A stretch of DNA of 41,755 nt from Microcella sp. (GTDB lineage: Bacteria; Actinomycetota; Actinomycetes; Actinomycetales; Microbacteriaceae). Shown here in pieces: positions 32,565 through 41,076 of this stretch. Within the stretch, counting starts at the first letter, position 1, and every line of letters starts with the position of its first letter. Below the pieces are notes generated by a model that saw only the letters and a list, made by a program, of their open reading frames with translations, ran no database searches and was not told the DNA's origin. The DNA is taken from positions 1-41,755 of the forward strand of contig NZ_JAUSMI010000101.1 in NCBI RefSeq assembly GCF_030645145.1. Direction: 5' to 3'. A program made the position numbers and the translations under genes.

Positions 32565-33545
32565 CTACTCGCCGCGCGCGCCGCTCAGGGCGTCGACGGC
32601 CGAGTCGAGGATGGCGTCGAGCCCGTACGCAGCGGTCCAGGCCAGCGCCTCCCGCGCGCGCGCCACATCGGCGACCACGGCGGCCGGGTCACCCGCGCGT
32701 CGCGGCCGGATGACCGGCTCGGGGCCCTCGCCCGTGCGCCGCCGCAGACCCGCGACCACCTCGGCCACCGACGCCCCCGACCCCGTGCCGATGTTCAGCG
32801 CGCGGTGCGGCTCGAGCTCCGAGCCTGCTCCCACGAGTGCATCGAGCGCCGCGAGATGGGCCTCCGCGACGTCGAGCACGTGCACGAAGTCGCGGACGCA
32901 GGTCCCGTCAGGAGTCGGGTAGTCGTCGCCGAAGATCACGGGCGCCTCGCCCGCCTCGATGCGCTCGAGCGCCATCGGGACGAGATTGAGCACGGCCCGG
33001 TCGGCGAGCTCGGGCCAGCCGGCGCCGGCCACGTTGAAGTAGCGCAGGCTCGTCGCCCGCAGACCGTGGGCGCGCGCGGCATCCGCGACGAGCCACTCGC
33101 CCGCGAGCTTGCTGCGGCCGTACGGGTTCACCGGCTCGGTGGGCGCGTCCTCCGCGACCACGCCGGCCGCGTCGCCGTACACGGCGGCCGAGCTCGAGAA
33201 CACGAGCGGCACCACGCCCGCGGCGACCATCGCGCTCAGCACCGCGTGCAGCCCGACGAGGTTCTGCCGGGCGTACCAGAGCGGGCGCTCCACCGACTCG
33301 GCGACCTGCTTTCGGGCGGCGAAGTGGATGACGGCGTCGGCGCGCTCAACCCGGAGGATCCTTTCGAGCTCGGCGGGAGCATCCGCTGCCGCCAGGTCGA
33401 GCTCGTGGAGCTGAAAACCGACGATGCGGTCTCGGATGCCCGTCTCCAGATCGTCGACCACGATGGGCTCGTCGCCGCGCTCCGCCAGGAGGCGGCAGAC
33501 GTGCGAGCCGATGTACCCCGAGCCGCCGGTGACGAGAACGCGCAT
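32565..33545 (-). CDS. galE: UDP-glucose 4-epimerase (second copy)
   Basis: A 326-residue GalE paralogue. NAD loop GGSGYIG at 7-13, SSSAAVYG at 117-124, Tyr142-x3-Lys146 (YGRSK), SLRYFNVAGAG and DYPTPDGTCVRDFVHV. The same blocks occur in the first galE, but the flanking sequence differs, so this is not a recent duplication. The start ATG at 33545 is supported by the conserved MRVLVTGG beginning and a TACACT box 7 nt upstream; further upstream frame is non-conserved. It probably serves this surface-polysaccharide locus. Confidence 0.92.
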   Translation of the reverse strand: MRVLVTGGSGYIGSHVCRLLAERGDEPIVVDDLETGIRDRIVGFQLHELDLAAADAPAELERILRVERADAVIHFAARKQVAESVERPLWYARQNLVGLHAVLSAMVAAGVVPLVFSSSAAVYGDAAGVVAEDAPTEPVNPYGRSKLAGEWLVADAARAHGLRATSLRYFNVAGAGWPELADRAVLNLVPMALERIEAGEAPVIFGDDYPTPDGTCVRDFVHVLDVAEAHLAALDALVGAGSELEPHRALNIGTGSGASVAEVVAGLRRRTGEGPEPVIRPRRAGDPAAVVADVARAREALAWTAAYGLDAILDSAVDALSGARGE

Positions 33546-33552
33546 GGCGCCC

Positions 33553-33558
33553 AGTGTA
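33553..33558 (-). promoter_or_regulatory. -10 box for second galE, probably leaderless
   Basis: TACACT followed by 7 nt and then ATG at 33545. Confidence 0.5.
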
Positions 33559-33583
33559 GGAGGGGCGCTGCAGGCCCAGGCAA

Positions 33584-35641
33584 TCACCGTGGCGAGTAGA
33601 TGGCACTCTCGAGGTCGTCCGCCAGAGTGAGAGCAACGCGCGTGGCGATGTGGTGCTGGTCTCGGTAGAGCAGAAGATTCCCCATGACCGAGCCACACCG
33701 ATCGACGTCGCACAAGAAGTCGTTCATGTCCACGGGCTGTCCCCCCGCGGACTCGACGGCAGCTCGCTGCTCCTGCGCAAAAGGCTCGTTGATGGCCCGC
33801 TCCCGGGGAAAATCGCAGATGGACGCGTCCCCCACATTCGCCGACAAGCAAAGGGCGGGGGTGCGCGGGAATCGAGGCGTGTCGGCGATCACGACAACTT
33901 TCGAACCGGCCGAAAGCCGGTGGACGAGACGCTTGACCGCCTCAGTCCATCGGTCGCCGACAGCAACCCGCGACCCGAACTCGGCGTAGTGCGCGAACGC
34001 GGAGATGACGACCGTGTCGGGTTGGCTCTGCTCCAAGAGGCGGATGACCTGCTCCCGCCACTCAGCGCACCCGGTGTCAACAACTCCATTTGTCACGATC
34101 TCGACATCGAATGGCGGGCAGCTGGACTTGGTGTGCGATTCGAGCCGCAATCCGCGTGAGGTGGCGATCGCCTCGATCGCAGGGAACCACTGTGCTGCGT
34201 GCGAGTCACCGAAGAGGACCACGACCTCGCCGGCCTGGACATCGCCGAACGTGCAGTCCGTCGGCTCGGTCGCGTCCAGCCCGAGGTGGCACCCCGTCGA
34301 GTAGATCGAGGGAAGGTCGGCCGGTGCATCGGCCAGGGCCGGGCGTAGATCAGCCGGCACGATCTCCGAGTACAGCGGCCAGGATTCCGTTGCGGGAGGC
34401 GGGCCCGCAACCGTCGCGGTCGCCAGGGGCCGCGCAGCGACGGCAGTCTCCACGCCGAGGACAGCGACAATGCTGAGGATGATCGCCGCAGCACTCCCTA
34501 CGAGCACGACCCTCGGCCCGGGCGTGTCGACGATGGTGGAACGAAGGATTGGCCTCTCGATACCGCGGTGTAATGCCCACGCCACCGGCACCGCCAGCAC
34601 CGCGAGCGCGACGGACTGCGACAGGGGCAACGGCTCCCCCATCGCGCTGCCGATCACGGGAAGGACCAGCAGCGGCCAGTGCACCAGGTAGAGCGAGTAC
34701 GAGATTCGACCGGTGAACTGCATCGGCCGTCGGCTGAGCATCCCCCCGGGCCCCAGGCGCCCGGCCGACTGCGCGCCGACGATCACCGCAGCGGCACCCA
34801 GCACGGGAACCGCTGCCGCAGCACCGGGAAACACCGTCTGATCGGAGTACATGACGGCTGAGCCGACGATCAGCAGCAATCCGGCCCATGCCAGAAAGGC
34901 GGCGAGCAGTTCGGGGATGCGGCGCGCGTGAAGCCCGAGTGCCGCGATCAGTGCACCCGTGCCTAGCTCCCAGGCGCGGGTCCAGGGAGCGAAGAAGCCC
35001 CAAGGCTCGTTGTAGTTCGTCACCAGAACCGACGCGCCGAACGACGCGACGACCAGGAGGCCGAGGACGGGCACAAGCAGGTGCGGCGCTCGGCGAGTGA
35101 TCGACCACAGCAGAAGGAGAAGAATCGGCCACACGATGTAGAACTGCTCCTCGACCCCGAGCGACCAGAAGTGGAGCAACGGAGACGGAGAGTCCTCGGC
35201 GAGATAGTCGGTGGCACGATCGGCGAACAGCAGGTTGGGCACGAACACGAGGGACGCGCGCGAGTCGTCCATCACCGGGGGGACGAGTCGTGGTGGCGCT
35301 ACCAGTGCGACCACGACGACCGTCACGAGAATCACGACGAGTGCGGCGGGGAGGAGCCGCCGAGCTCTCCGCGCATAGAACCGGAGGACCCTCACGGACC
35401 CCGTTCGTGAGAGCTCGGACAGCAGATGATTCGTGATGAGAAAACCGGACAGGACGAAGAAGACGTCGACACCGACGTATCCCCCCGAGATGAGAGGGAT
35501 TCCCGCGTGGTACGCGACCACGAGCACGACCGCGACCGCCCGCATCCCCTCCAGGTCAGTGCGAAACGGCAATGCCTGATCGACGCGCAGCTCCGTGCGT
35601 CGTTGTGGTGGCGCATCCATCACAGACTCGTCGCGGGTCAC
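33584..35641 (-). CDS. Acyltransferase-3 / SGNH two-domain protein (OafA-like)
   Basis: 685 residues. The N-terminal acyltransferase-3 domain (about 25-400) has ten or so helices, His45 in VVAYHAGIPL, GVDVFFVLSGFLIT (57-70) and the late LYLVHWPLLVLP. The C-terminal SGNH domain has GDSHAAQW (478-485, with Ser480) and the Asp661-x-x-His664 pair in YRDQHHIATR. These proteins take acyl groups, usually acetyl, across the membrane and place them on surface polysaccharides or peptidoglycan. The start is GTG with a TACAGT box 6 nt upstream; an in-frame ATG lies seven codons later. It probably decorates the product of this locus. Confidence 0.9.
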   Translation of the reverse strand: MTRDESVMDAPPQRRTELRVDQALPFRTDLEGMRAVAVVLVVAYHAGIPLISGGYVGVDVFFVLSGFLITNHLLSELSRTGSVRVLRFYARRARRLLPAALVVILVTVVVVALVAPPRLVPPVMDDSRASLVFVPNLLFADRATDYLAEDSPSPLLHFWSLGVEEQFYIVWPILLLLLWSITRRAPHLLVPVLGLLVVASFGASVLVTNYNEPWGFFAPWTRAWELGTGALIAALGLHARRIPELLAAFLAWAGLLLIVGSAVMYSDQTVFPGAAAAVPVLGAAAVIVGAQSAGRLGPGGMLSRRPMQFTGRISYSLYLVHWPLLVLPVIGSAMGEPLPLSQSVALAVLAVPVAWALHRGIERPILRSTIVDTPGPRVVLVGSAAAIILSIVAVLGVETAVAARPLATATVAGPPPATESWPLYSEIVPADLRPALADAPADLPSIYSTGCHLGLDATEPTDCTFGDVQAGEVVVLFGDSHAAQWFPAIEAIATSRGLRLESHTKSSCPPFDVEIVTNGVVDTGCAEWREQVIRLLEQSQPDTVVISAFAHYAEFGSRVAVGDRWTEAVKRLVHRLSAGSKVVVIADTPRFPRTPALCLSANVGDASICDFPRERAINEPFAQEQRAAVESAGGQPVDMNDFLCDVDRCGSVMGNLLLYRDQHHIATRVALTLADDLESAIYSPR

Positions 35642-35647
35642 GGGTCG

Positions 35648-35653
35648 ACTGTA
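35648..35653 (-). promoter_or_regulatory. -10 box for acyltransferase gene, probably leaderless
   Basis: TACAGT followed by 6 nt and then GTG at 35641. It lies in the 27-bp gap after the upstream protease gene. Confidence 0.5.
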
Positions 35654-35668
35654 ACGGGGCGGGATGTG

Positions 35669-38011
35669 TCAGCAGGTCACGAGGCGCGCGGCATTGGCAT
35701 TGAGGACGCTCGTGCCGCCGAAGAGGACCAGCCGCTCGGCCTGCACCCGCACGATGTCGTCGTTCACGCCGGGAGCCACGCAACCCACCGGCGCGATGTA
35801 CATCGGCGCTCCCCGCAGCCCGGCGAGCACGCTGCCGGCGAGCGCGTCGGGGAAGTTCGTCCCCGACGCGAGGTAGACCGTGGGGGCCGTGCCGACGGCG
35901 TCGGCGTTGATCGCGAGCGAGGTTCCGTAGCGGTCCTTGCCGGCGAGGCGACGCACCGTGTCGGCGACCGTCTTCAGGGAGTTCTCGATGCCCGAGCTCA
36001 CGACGCTCGGCCCGCCCGCGATGCGGGCCTCGGAGACGCCCAGGCCGGTGAGCGCCGTCGCCGTCGCCGCATCGACGGCGGCGTCCGTGCCCTTGACGAG
36101 GATGACGGGTGCGCCCACACCGACGCCCGCCGCGCCCGCGGAGAGCGCGTCGGGGAAGCTCGAGCCCGTCGCGATGTAGGCGATCTCGGCTCCGGTGCGG
36201 AAGGCCTTCTGCGCGATGACGCGGGAGGTCTCGTACCGGTCCTTGCCCGCCCAGCGCTCGACGCGCGCGGTCTTGGCGAGCTCCGTCACGACCGCGCTCG
36301 ACACCATGGATGCGCCGCCGACGACGATGATCCGGGTCGGGGCGAGGCGGGCGAGCTCGGTCTTCGTCGCCGCGGGAAGCGCCTTCGCGTCGGTGAGGAG
36401 GAGCGGAGCGTCGAGCAGTCCTGCGGCCGGCCCGGCGCTGAGCGCGTCGGGGAACGACAGGCCGTTCGCGATGAGAACCGTCGACGACCCGGACGGGAAG
36501 GCGTCCTTCGAGATGCGGGCGGCCGTGTCGTACCGGTCGGAGCCCGCGATGCGGCTGGCCGAGAGCTCGATCCACGAGCCCGTGGCGGCCGATGAGGCCG
36601 AGCGCTGGCCCCAGCGGCCGACGAGCGAGTAAGTGTGGCGCCCGGGGCCGAGATCCCTGATGTCGACCGACCACGAGCCGTCGTTGGCGACGGCCGCGGT
36701 CCTCTTCGCCCCGCCGTCGATCACGACCTCGACGCGGTGGCGCGAGCGGCCCGCCGGAAGCGTGCCGCGCAGCACGTCTCCCGAGAAGACGGTGTCGTTG
36801 CCCGCGAACGAGCTGACGGTCGGGCGGTTCACCGCGATGAGCGGCTCCCAGGCAGCGCCGTAGAGGCTGTTGGCGCTCGCGACGGTCGAGGACGGAGAGT
36901 AGAGCGGCGTGAAGAGGCCGAGCAGCTGAGGAGAGTTCGGGCACATGCTCGGCGCGGAGCCGACCGCTGAGGTCACCCCGACGGCGGTCGCGCCGACGAC
37001 CGCGGCGCCCCCGCTGTCGCCGGAGCCCACACGGATGCAGACCGCGATGCCGTCGATCGTGTAGGCAGACGGGCTCGCCGGGTCTCCGACGATCTGGTCC
37101 TCGATGATGCCCTGCACGACGCCGCAGGTCCATCCGGTCGTGCTGCCCGACTTGCAGAGGGTCACGCCCGGAGTCGACACCGCGGCCGCGTCGCGCACCG
37201 CGAGGGGGGCCGAGGCGAGCGGGGCGCCGGTGCCGCCGCCCCAGGTCAGCACGCTCGGCCGCGGGACGACGTTCGCGTTGCTGACCGCGATGAGCCCGGT
37301 ATCGAACCCACCGCCGGCACGGTAAGAGTTCGCGACGGGCAGCCCGATCGACTCGCCCAGGATGCCCACCTGGTTCGGCGCGCTCATCGTCATCATCCGG
37401 CGCGCCACCGTCGACTGACCGAGGCAGTGACCGGCGGTGATGACCTGACGCGCGCCCGAGACGGGCTCTATGCCGGCGAAGCCGACCGAGCATCGAGCGC
37501 CCGTGGTGCCCGAGTCGTAGTAGTACGGCGCCCCGGCGTGCAGGTCGACCGTGGGGTCGAAGACGATGCCGCTGAGATCCAGCTCGGGCACGGGCTCGGT
37601 GGTCGCCTCGACGCCGAGCTCGTCCGCGCGCGCGACGTCGGCCGCGGTCGCGACCGTGACGACGAGGGCGCCGTCATCGATCTGCGAGCCGGTGACATCG
37701 ACATCCGCCGCCTCGAGAGCCGAGACGATGTCGAGGCCGCGGACGGCGAGGTCGGCGTGGGCCAGGTACTCCGCCCCCGTCAGCCCGACATCGCGCGACA
37801 GCGCCTGCGTGAGCGCCGCCGGCAGCGCACGGGCCTCCTCGCGGAAGGCGGCCGGGTCGGCGAACGGCGGCGTGATCACCGGCGGGCGGGCGGTGGAGGG
37901 AAGGCCGACACCGGACACGGGCGGCTGGGGCCTGGCGAGCGCGGGCGACGCACCCAGCGGCGCCAGGAGCGCGACGGCCGCGACGACGACGCCGGGGATG
38001 AGCGCGCGCAT
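35669..38011 (-). CDS. Secreted trypsin-like serine protease with three CWB2 repeats
   Basis: 780 residues. Signal peptide 1-26 (ends SPALA), then a pro-region (about 50-150). A chymotrypsin-fold S1 domain follows with the triad His195 (ITAGHC), Asp237 (GFDTGLIAV) and Ser333 (GSGDSGGAAV). Cysteines 174/196, 286/296 and 325/357 fit the disulfides of streptogrisin-type enzymes. An Ig-like segment (about 395-480) leads to three CWB2 repeats (about 486-780) with RIAGSDRYDTA and SFPDALSAG motifs. The protease would be tethered to the wall. The start at 38011 overlaps the upstream stop by one base (TGATG), so translation is coupled. A longer frame running to 38998 is shadow sequence within the neighbour. 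Confidence 0.9.
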   Translation of the reverse strand: MRALIPGVVVAAVALLAPLGASPALARPQPPVSGVGLPSTARPPVITPPFADPAAFREEARALPAALTQALSRDVGLTGAEYLAHADLAVRGLDIVSALEAADVDVTGSQIDDGALVVTVATAADVARADELGVEATTEPVPELDLSGIVFDPTVDLHAGAPYYYDSGTTGARCSVGFAGIEPVSGARQVITAGHCLGQSTVARRMMTMSAPNQVGILGESIGLPVANSYRAGGGFDTGLIAVSNANVVPRPSVLTWGGGTGAPLASAPLAVRDAAAVSTPGVTLCKSGSTTGWTCGVVQGIIEDQIVGDPASPSAYTIDGIAVCIRVGSGDSGGAAVVGATAVGVTSAVGSAPSMCPNSPQLLGLFTPLYSPSSTVASANSLYGAAWEPLIAVNRPTVSSFAGNDTVFSGDVLRGTLPAGRSRHRVEVVIDGGAKRTAAVANDGSWSVDIRDLGPGRHTYSLVGRWGQRSASSAATGSWIELSASRIAGSDRYDTAARISKDAFPSGSSTVLIANGLSFPDALSAGPAAGLLDAPLLLTDAKALPAATKTELARLAPTRIIVVGGASMVSSAVVTELAKTARVERWAGKDRYETSRVIAQKAFRTGAEIAYIATGSSFPDALSAGAAGVGVGAPVILVKGTDAAVDAATATALTGLGVSEARIAGGPSVVSSGIENSLKTVADTVRRLAGKDRYGTSLAINADAVGTAPTVYLASGTNFPDALAGSVLAGLRGAPMYIAPVGCVAPGVNDDIVRVQAERLVLFGGTSVLNANAARLVTC

Positions 38012-39783
38012 CAGCACTGCTGGAAGTCGTAGACCGGCTGGCCGAGCACTCCGCTGCCGCCGACGAACGAGACCTTGCCCACCTTCGCCTCCACCATCGA
38101 CCTGACCGAGACCACGGGCAGGCACTGCGGGAGGGAGAGCACGAGCGGCGACTTGGTCGCACCCGCCACAGCGGCGGCGCTCAGAGCATCGGGGAAGTCG
38201 AGTCCGCTCGCGACGTAGGCGCCCGCGGCGCTCGGGAAGGCGAACTTGTTGATCGCGGCCGCGGTCTCGTAGCGATCCGCGCCTCCGTAGCGGGCGACCG
38301 AGGCGATGCCCGTCGCCGTGCGGATCGACGTGACGTACGCATCGCTCACCGCCGACGCCCCGCCGGCGACCACGAGTGCCGTGGTCTTGAGCGCCGTGAG
38401 CGTCTCGAGCGTCGCCGCGTCGGCCGCCGTCGCCCCCTCGGGGACGAGCAGCACGGGCCCGCCGAGCGCTCCCGCCGCCGCACTCACGGCCAGCGCATCG
38501 GGGAAGTCGGCGCCGCTCGCGAGGAAGACGCGCGCCGCGCCGGTCGGGAAGCTCGCGAGCGCGATGTTCCGAGCCGTCTCGAAGCGGTTGGCGCCCGCAT
38601 CGCGTCGGATGCTCGGCGCGAGCGTCGCGAGACGGTCGTAGACCGCGGGGCTGACGACGCCCTCGCCGCCGACCACGACGATCGACTGCGGGGCGAGTCG
38701 ACGGATCTCCGCCTCGACCTCGGCGGGCAGGGCCGTCGAGTCGGTGAGGAGGAGAGGAGCCTTGACCATCGCGGCCGCGGGCGCCGCGGCGAGGCCGTCG
38801 GCGTAGAAGGATCCGACGGCGACGTAGACCGTGGCCGCGCCGGTCGGGTAGGCGGCGGCCGACAGCGCGACCGAGGTCTCGTACCGGCTGTCGCCCGCGG
38901 AACGGGTCCGCTGAACGCCCGACGGCATGAGCCCGGTCGGGTTGCCGAACCAGTCGGTGTAGTAGCGCCAGAAGTTCCGGTTGCCGTAGGACGAGCACGC
39001 GTCACCGGTGCCGTAGAGGTTCTTGAGCGAGGCGGCGTTCGGCGTGTACGGCGTGTAGTTGTAGAGGCCCGCGGTCGCCGCGTTCTTGATGTTCAGCGTG
39101 ACCGAGCTGCAGGTCGGAGGGCTGACCACGAAGGAGTTCGGGTGGTAGAACACCGACTGCTGCCCGATCTGGTGCTTGAATGACTTCGGGCTGAGGCGGT
39201 AGCGCTGGAACTGCGCGGCCGCGGTGTAGACCTGGTTGAAGAAGCCGTAGTACAGCGAATCGCACGGGGCCGTGTCCGGGCATCCGTACCCCATGGCGAC
39301 GCGGATGGCGCGGTCGCTCGGAGCGGAGCTCGTGATGATCCCCTGCTCCTTCTGGAGCGTGACGAGGAGGGCCTTGGCGCTGATGCCGCACGCGACCTGA
39401 ACCTTGAAGAGGATCCGAGCAGCCGACTCGTTGGCCGCGCCCGTGTACTCGGCGCAGCGCGTGGTGGCCGCTCGGGTCGTCGTGGTCTGCGTGAAGACAT
39501 CCAGGCAGTTCGAGTTGCTGCAGGGGTTGCCCTTGGAGAGCAGGAACGCCTGGATCTCAGCCTCGGTCATCGCCGCCGTGTTGTAGAACAGGTAGTCGCT
39601 GATCAGGTAGCCGGGGTCGAAGTCGCGGATGTCGGCCGCCTGCGCCGGCGCGCTCGGTGCGATGGCGGTCAGCAGCGAGCCGGCGAGCGCGGCGGCGAGC
39701 AGGCCGCCCAGAGCGCGTCGCAGAAACCCGGTGCGACTGGTGCGGTCGCCGACGACACGGCGACGAGAGAAGTGCACGTTCAC
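38011..39783 (-). CDS. Secreted lysozyme-like domain protein with three CWB2 repeats
   Basis: 590 residues. A long signal peptide (1-49, ends APAQA-A) precedes a Cys-rich N-terminal domain (about 52-285) and three CWB2 repeats (about 293-590). The N-terminal domain has FKVQVACGISAKALLVTLQKEQG (Glu146), AMGYGCPDTAPC and FFNQVYTAAAQFQRY. The helix-Glu arrangement resembles lytic transglycosylases, so peptidoglycan binding or cleavage is suggested but unproven. Cysteines 88, 93, 110, 132, 168, 174, 225 and 263 are all in this domain. The start is GTG with GGGGGG 6 nt upstream. It is coupled to the protease gene. Confidence 0.82.
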   Translation of the reverse strand: MNVHFSRRRVVGDRTSRTGFLRRALGGLLAAALAGSLLTAIAPSAPAQAADIRDFDPGYLISDYLFYNTAAMTEAEIQAFLLSKGNPCSNSNCLDVFTQTTTTRAATTRCAEYTGAANESAARILFKVQVACGISAKALLVTLQKEQGIITSSAPSDRAIRVAMGYGCPDTAPCDSLYYGFFNQVYTAAAQFQRYRLSPKSFKHQIGQQSVFYHPNSFVVSPPTCSSVTLNIKNAATAGLYNYTPYTPNAASLKNLYGTGDACSSYGNRNFWRYYTDWFGNPTGLMPSGVQRTRSAGDSRYETSVALSAAAYPTGAATVYVAVGSFYADGLAAAPAAAMVKAPLLLTDSTALPAEVEAEIRRLAPQSIVVVGGEGVVSPAVYDRLATLAPSIRRDAGANRFETARNIALASFPTGAARVFLASGADFPDALAVSAAAGALGGPVLLVPEGATAADAATLETLTALKTTALVVAGGASAVSDAYVTSIRTATGIASVARYGGADRYETAAAINKFAFPSAAGAYVASGLDFPDALSAAAVAGATKSPLVLSLPQCLPVVSVRSMVEAKVGKVSFVGGSGVLGQPVYDFQQC

Positions 39784-39789
39784 GAGAAG

Positions 39790-39830
39790 CCCCCCTGAGA
39801 CGCATCCCCCCCGGACGCGAGCTCCCCCCC
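39790..39830 (-). repeat. Three poly-G tracts in the CWB2 gene leader
   Basis: On the minus strand, runs of 7, 7 and 6 G (39824-39830, 39806-39812, 39790-39795) precede the GTG at 39783. The last run is the ribosome-binding site and the first abuts the candidate -10. Homopolymer runs of this length can slip during replication or transcription. Confidence 0.7.
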
Positions 39831-39836
39831 AGGGTA
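39831..39836 (-). promoter_or_regulatory. Candidate -10 of the CWB2 lysozyme-like/protease operon
   Basis: TACCCT directly abuts a G7 run, so transcription would start at or just after that run, with a leader of about 40 nt. No convincing -35. Confidence 0.35.
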
Positions 39837-39860
39837 ACCCGAGCCTGCGAAATCGCCCAT

Positions 39861-39880
39861 AGTTCCGAGGGCCCGGAACT
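39861..39880. other. Inverted repeat between glycosyltransferase and CWB2 genes
   Basis: AGTTCCG-agggcc-CGGAACT, perfect 7-bp arms, starting 5 nt after the stop of the upstream GT gene on the minus strand. It could be a terminator hairpin lacking a U-tract, or an operator for the CWB2 pair. Confidence 0.4.
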
Positions 39881-39885
39881 GGACC

Positions 39886-41076
39886 CTATTCGGGGGGTCG
39901 CAGGAGGACCCGATCGATCGTCTCCGCCGTCAATCGGCCGTCGTGGACGGCTCGCGCGAAGGCGGGGCCCTCTGCGGCCGTGGCCATCGCACCCTCCCGA
40001 TCGCGCGCGATGCCGCGCAGGCGGTCCTCGAGAGTGGCCGGGGTGGCCGACACCATGGGAAGGCGGAGGCCGGTGCGGTTCAGGACTGCGTCGACGGTGT
40101 GCTCGTGGAGGTGCGCGATGACGAGCCGGCCCGCCGCCATCGCTTCGACCGAGACGGCCGAGTAGATGCCCATGCGGAACTGGTCGAGGACGACGTCGGC
40201 GGCGGCGAAGTTCTCCGGCATGCGCTCCGCCGGGACTCCCTCGAATCTGCGGTACTCGATCACGCCCTCCGCATCGAGCCGGCGCAGCACCGGCTCGATG
40301 AGGTCGGTGCCCTTCACGACGCGGTTGGTCGGCGCGTGGGCGACGACGAGGCGAGGCCGCCGCAGAGCGGGCTCGTCGGCCGCCCACAGCTCCGGGTCGA
40401 CGACGAGCGGCGTCCAGTGCGCGCCGGGCCAGTCGAGGAGGAGATCGGGTGTCGTGACGAACACCGGAGCGTCGACCTCGGCGAGAAGCCGACGGTACGC
40501 GGCGCTGCGCTCGGTGAGCGTGGGGATGGCATCCCACCCCTCATCGCGGAACGGCGACCACTCGTCGATCGCCCGATGACGGTCGGGCTGCCGCAGCTCG
40601 CTGCCGTGCGCGAGATGCGCGATGCGGACGCCGCGCGCGCGGAGCGCCGCGATCTCATCCCCTGTGCGCCCCCCGAACATCGTGCCGAACTGCGGCCGGC
40701 CCGACTCGACGATCGCGTGGGTGAAGCGGGTCGCCTCAGCGAAGTGGCGTCGCCGCCACGGCGCGGACAGAGCCGTCAGCTCGGAGCGGATGCGGGCGTC
40801 GGCCGAGAAGCCGAAATCCCTCGCGAGCGAGATCTGCAGCGACCGGGCGCCGACCCCGTCGAGCCCCTCGAGAGCGCGCGCGAAGCTCCACCCCTGGCCC
40901 GCGGCGTTCGAGGGGGCGATCAGGACTCTGACCGGCTGATCAGGCACCCCGAGCGGCGGCGGGAGCTCGGCAGCGTCGTAGCGGAGCCGTCCGCGCTTGA
41001 GCGGGGCCCCTGCTCGCGCCGGCAGGAGATCCGTCAGGCGATCCAGCGCTCGGCCCACGGCGCCCAGCACGGTCAT
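39886..41076 (-). CDS. Glycosyltransferase, GT-B type (GT4-like)
   Basis: 396 residues. VRVLIAPSNAAGQGWSFARALE begins a GT-B N-domain. RIAHLAHGSELRQPDRH is a phosphate-type loop, and RLVVAHAPTNRVVKGTDLI with DVVLDQFRMGIYSAVSVEAMAAGRLVIAH forms the donor half with an E-x-x-A-A-G motif. Donor and acceptor are unknown. It starts at ATG 41076, overlapping the upstream GT2 gene by 4 bp; a frame extending to 41379 lies within that gene and is rejected. It is probably a second surface-glycan cluster continuing beyond the window. Confidence 0.82.
   Translation of the reverse strand: MTVLGAVGRALDRLTDLLPARAGAPLKRGRLRYDAAELPPPLGVPDQPVRVLIAPSNAAGQGWSFARALEGLDGVGARSLQISLARDFGFSADARIRSELTALSAPWRRRHFAEATRFTHAIVESGRPQFGTMFGGRTGDEIAALRARGVRIAHLAHGSELRQPDRHRAIDEWSPFRDEGWDAIPTLTERSAAYRRLLAEVDAPVFVTTPDLLLDWPGAHWTPLVVDPELWAADEPALRRPRLVVAHAPTNRVVKGTDLIEPVLRRLDAEGVIEYRRFEGVPAERMPENFAAADVVLDQFRMGIYSAVSVEAMAAGRLVIAHLHEHTVDAVLNRTGLRLPMVSATPATLEDRLRGIARDREGAMATAAEGPAFARAVHDGRLTAETIDRVLLRPPE

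Noticed and set aside
38012-38998. In-frame upward extension of the CWB2 protease to 38998
   Set aside because: The extension is Arg-rich shadow sequence within the lysozyme-like gene. A proper signal peptide begins at 38011, with a TGATG junction.
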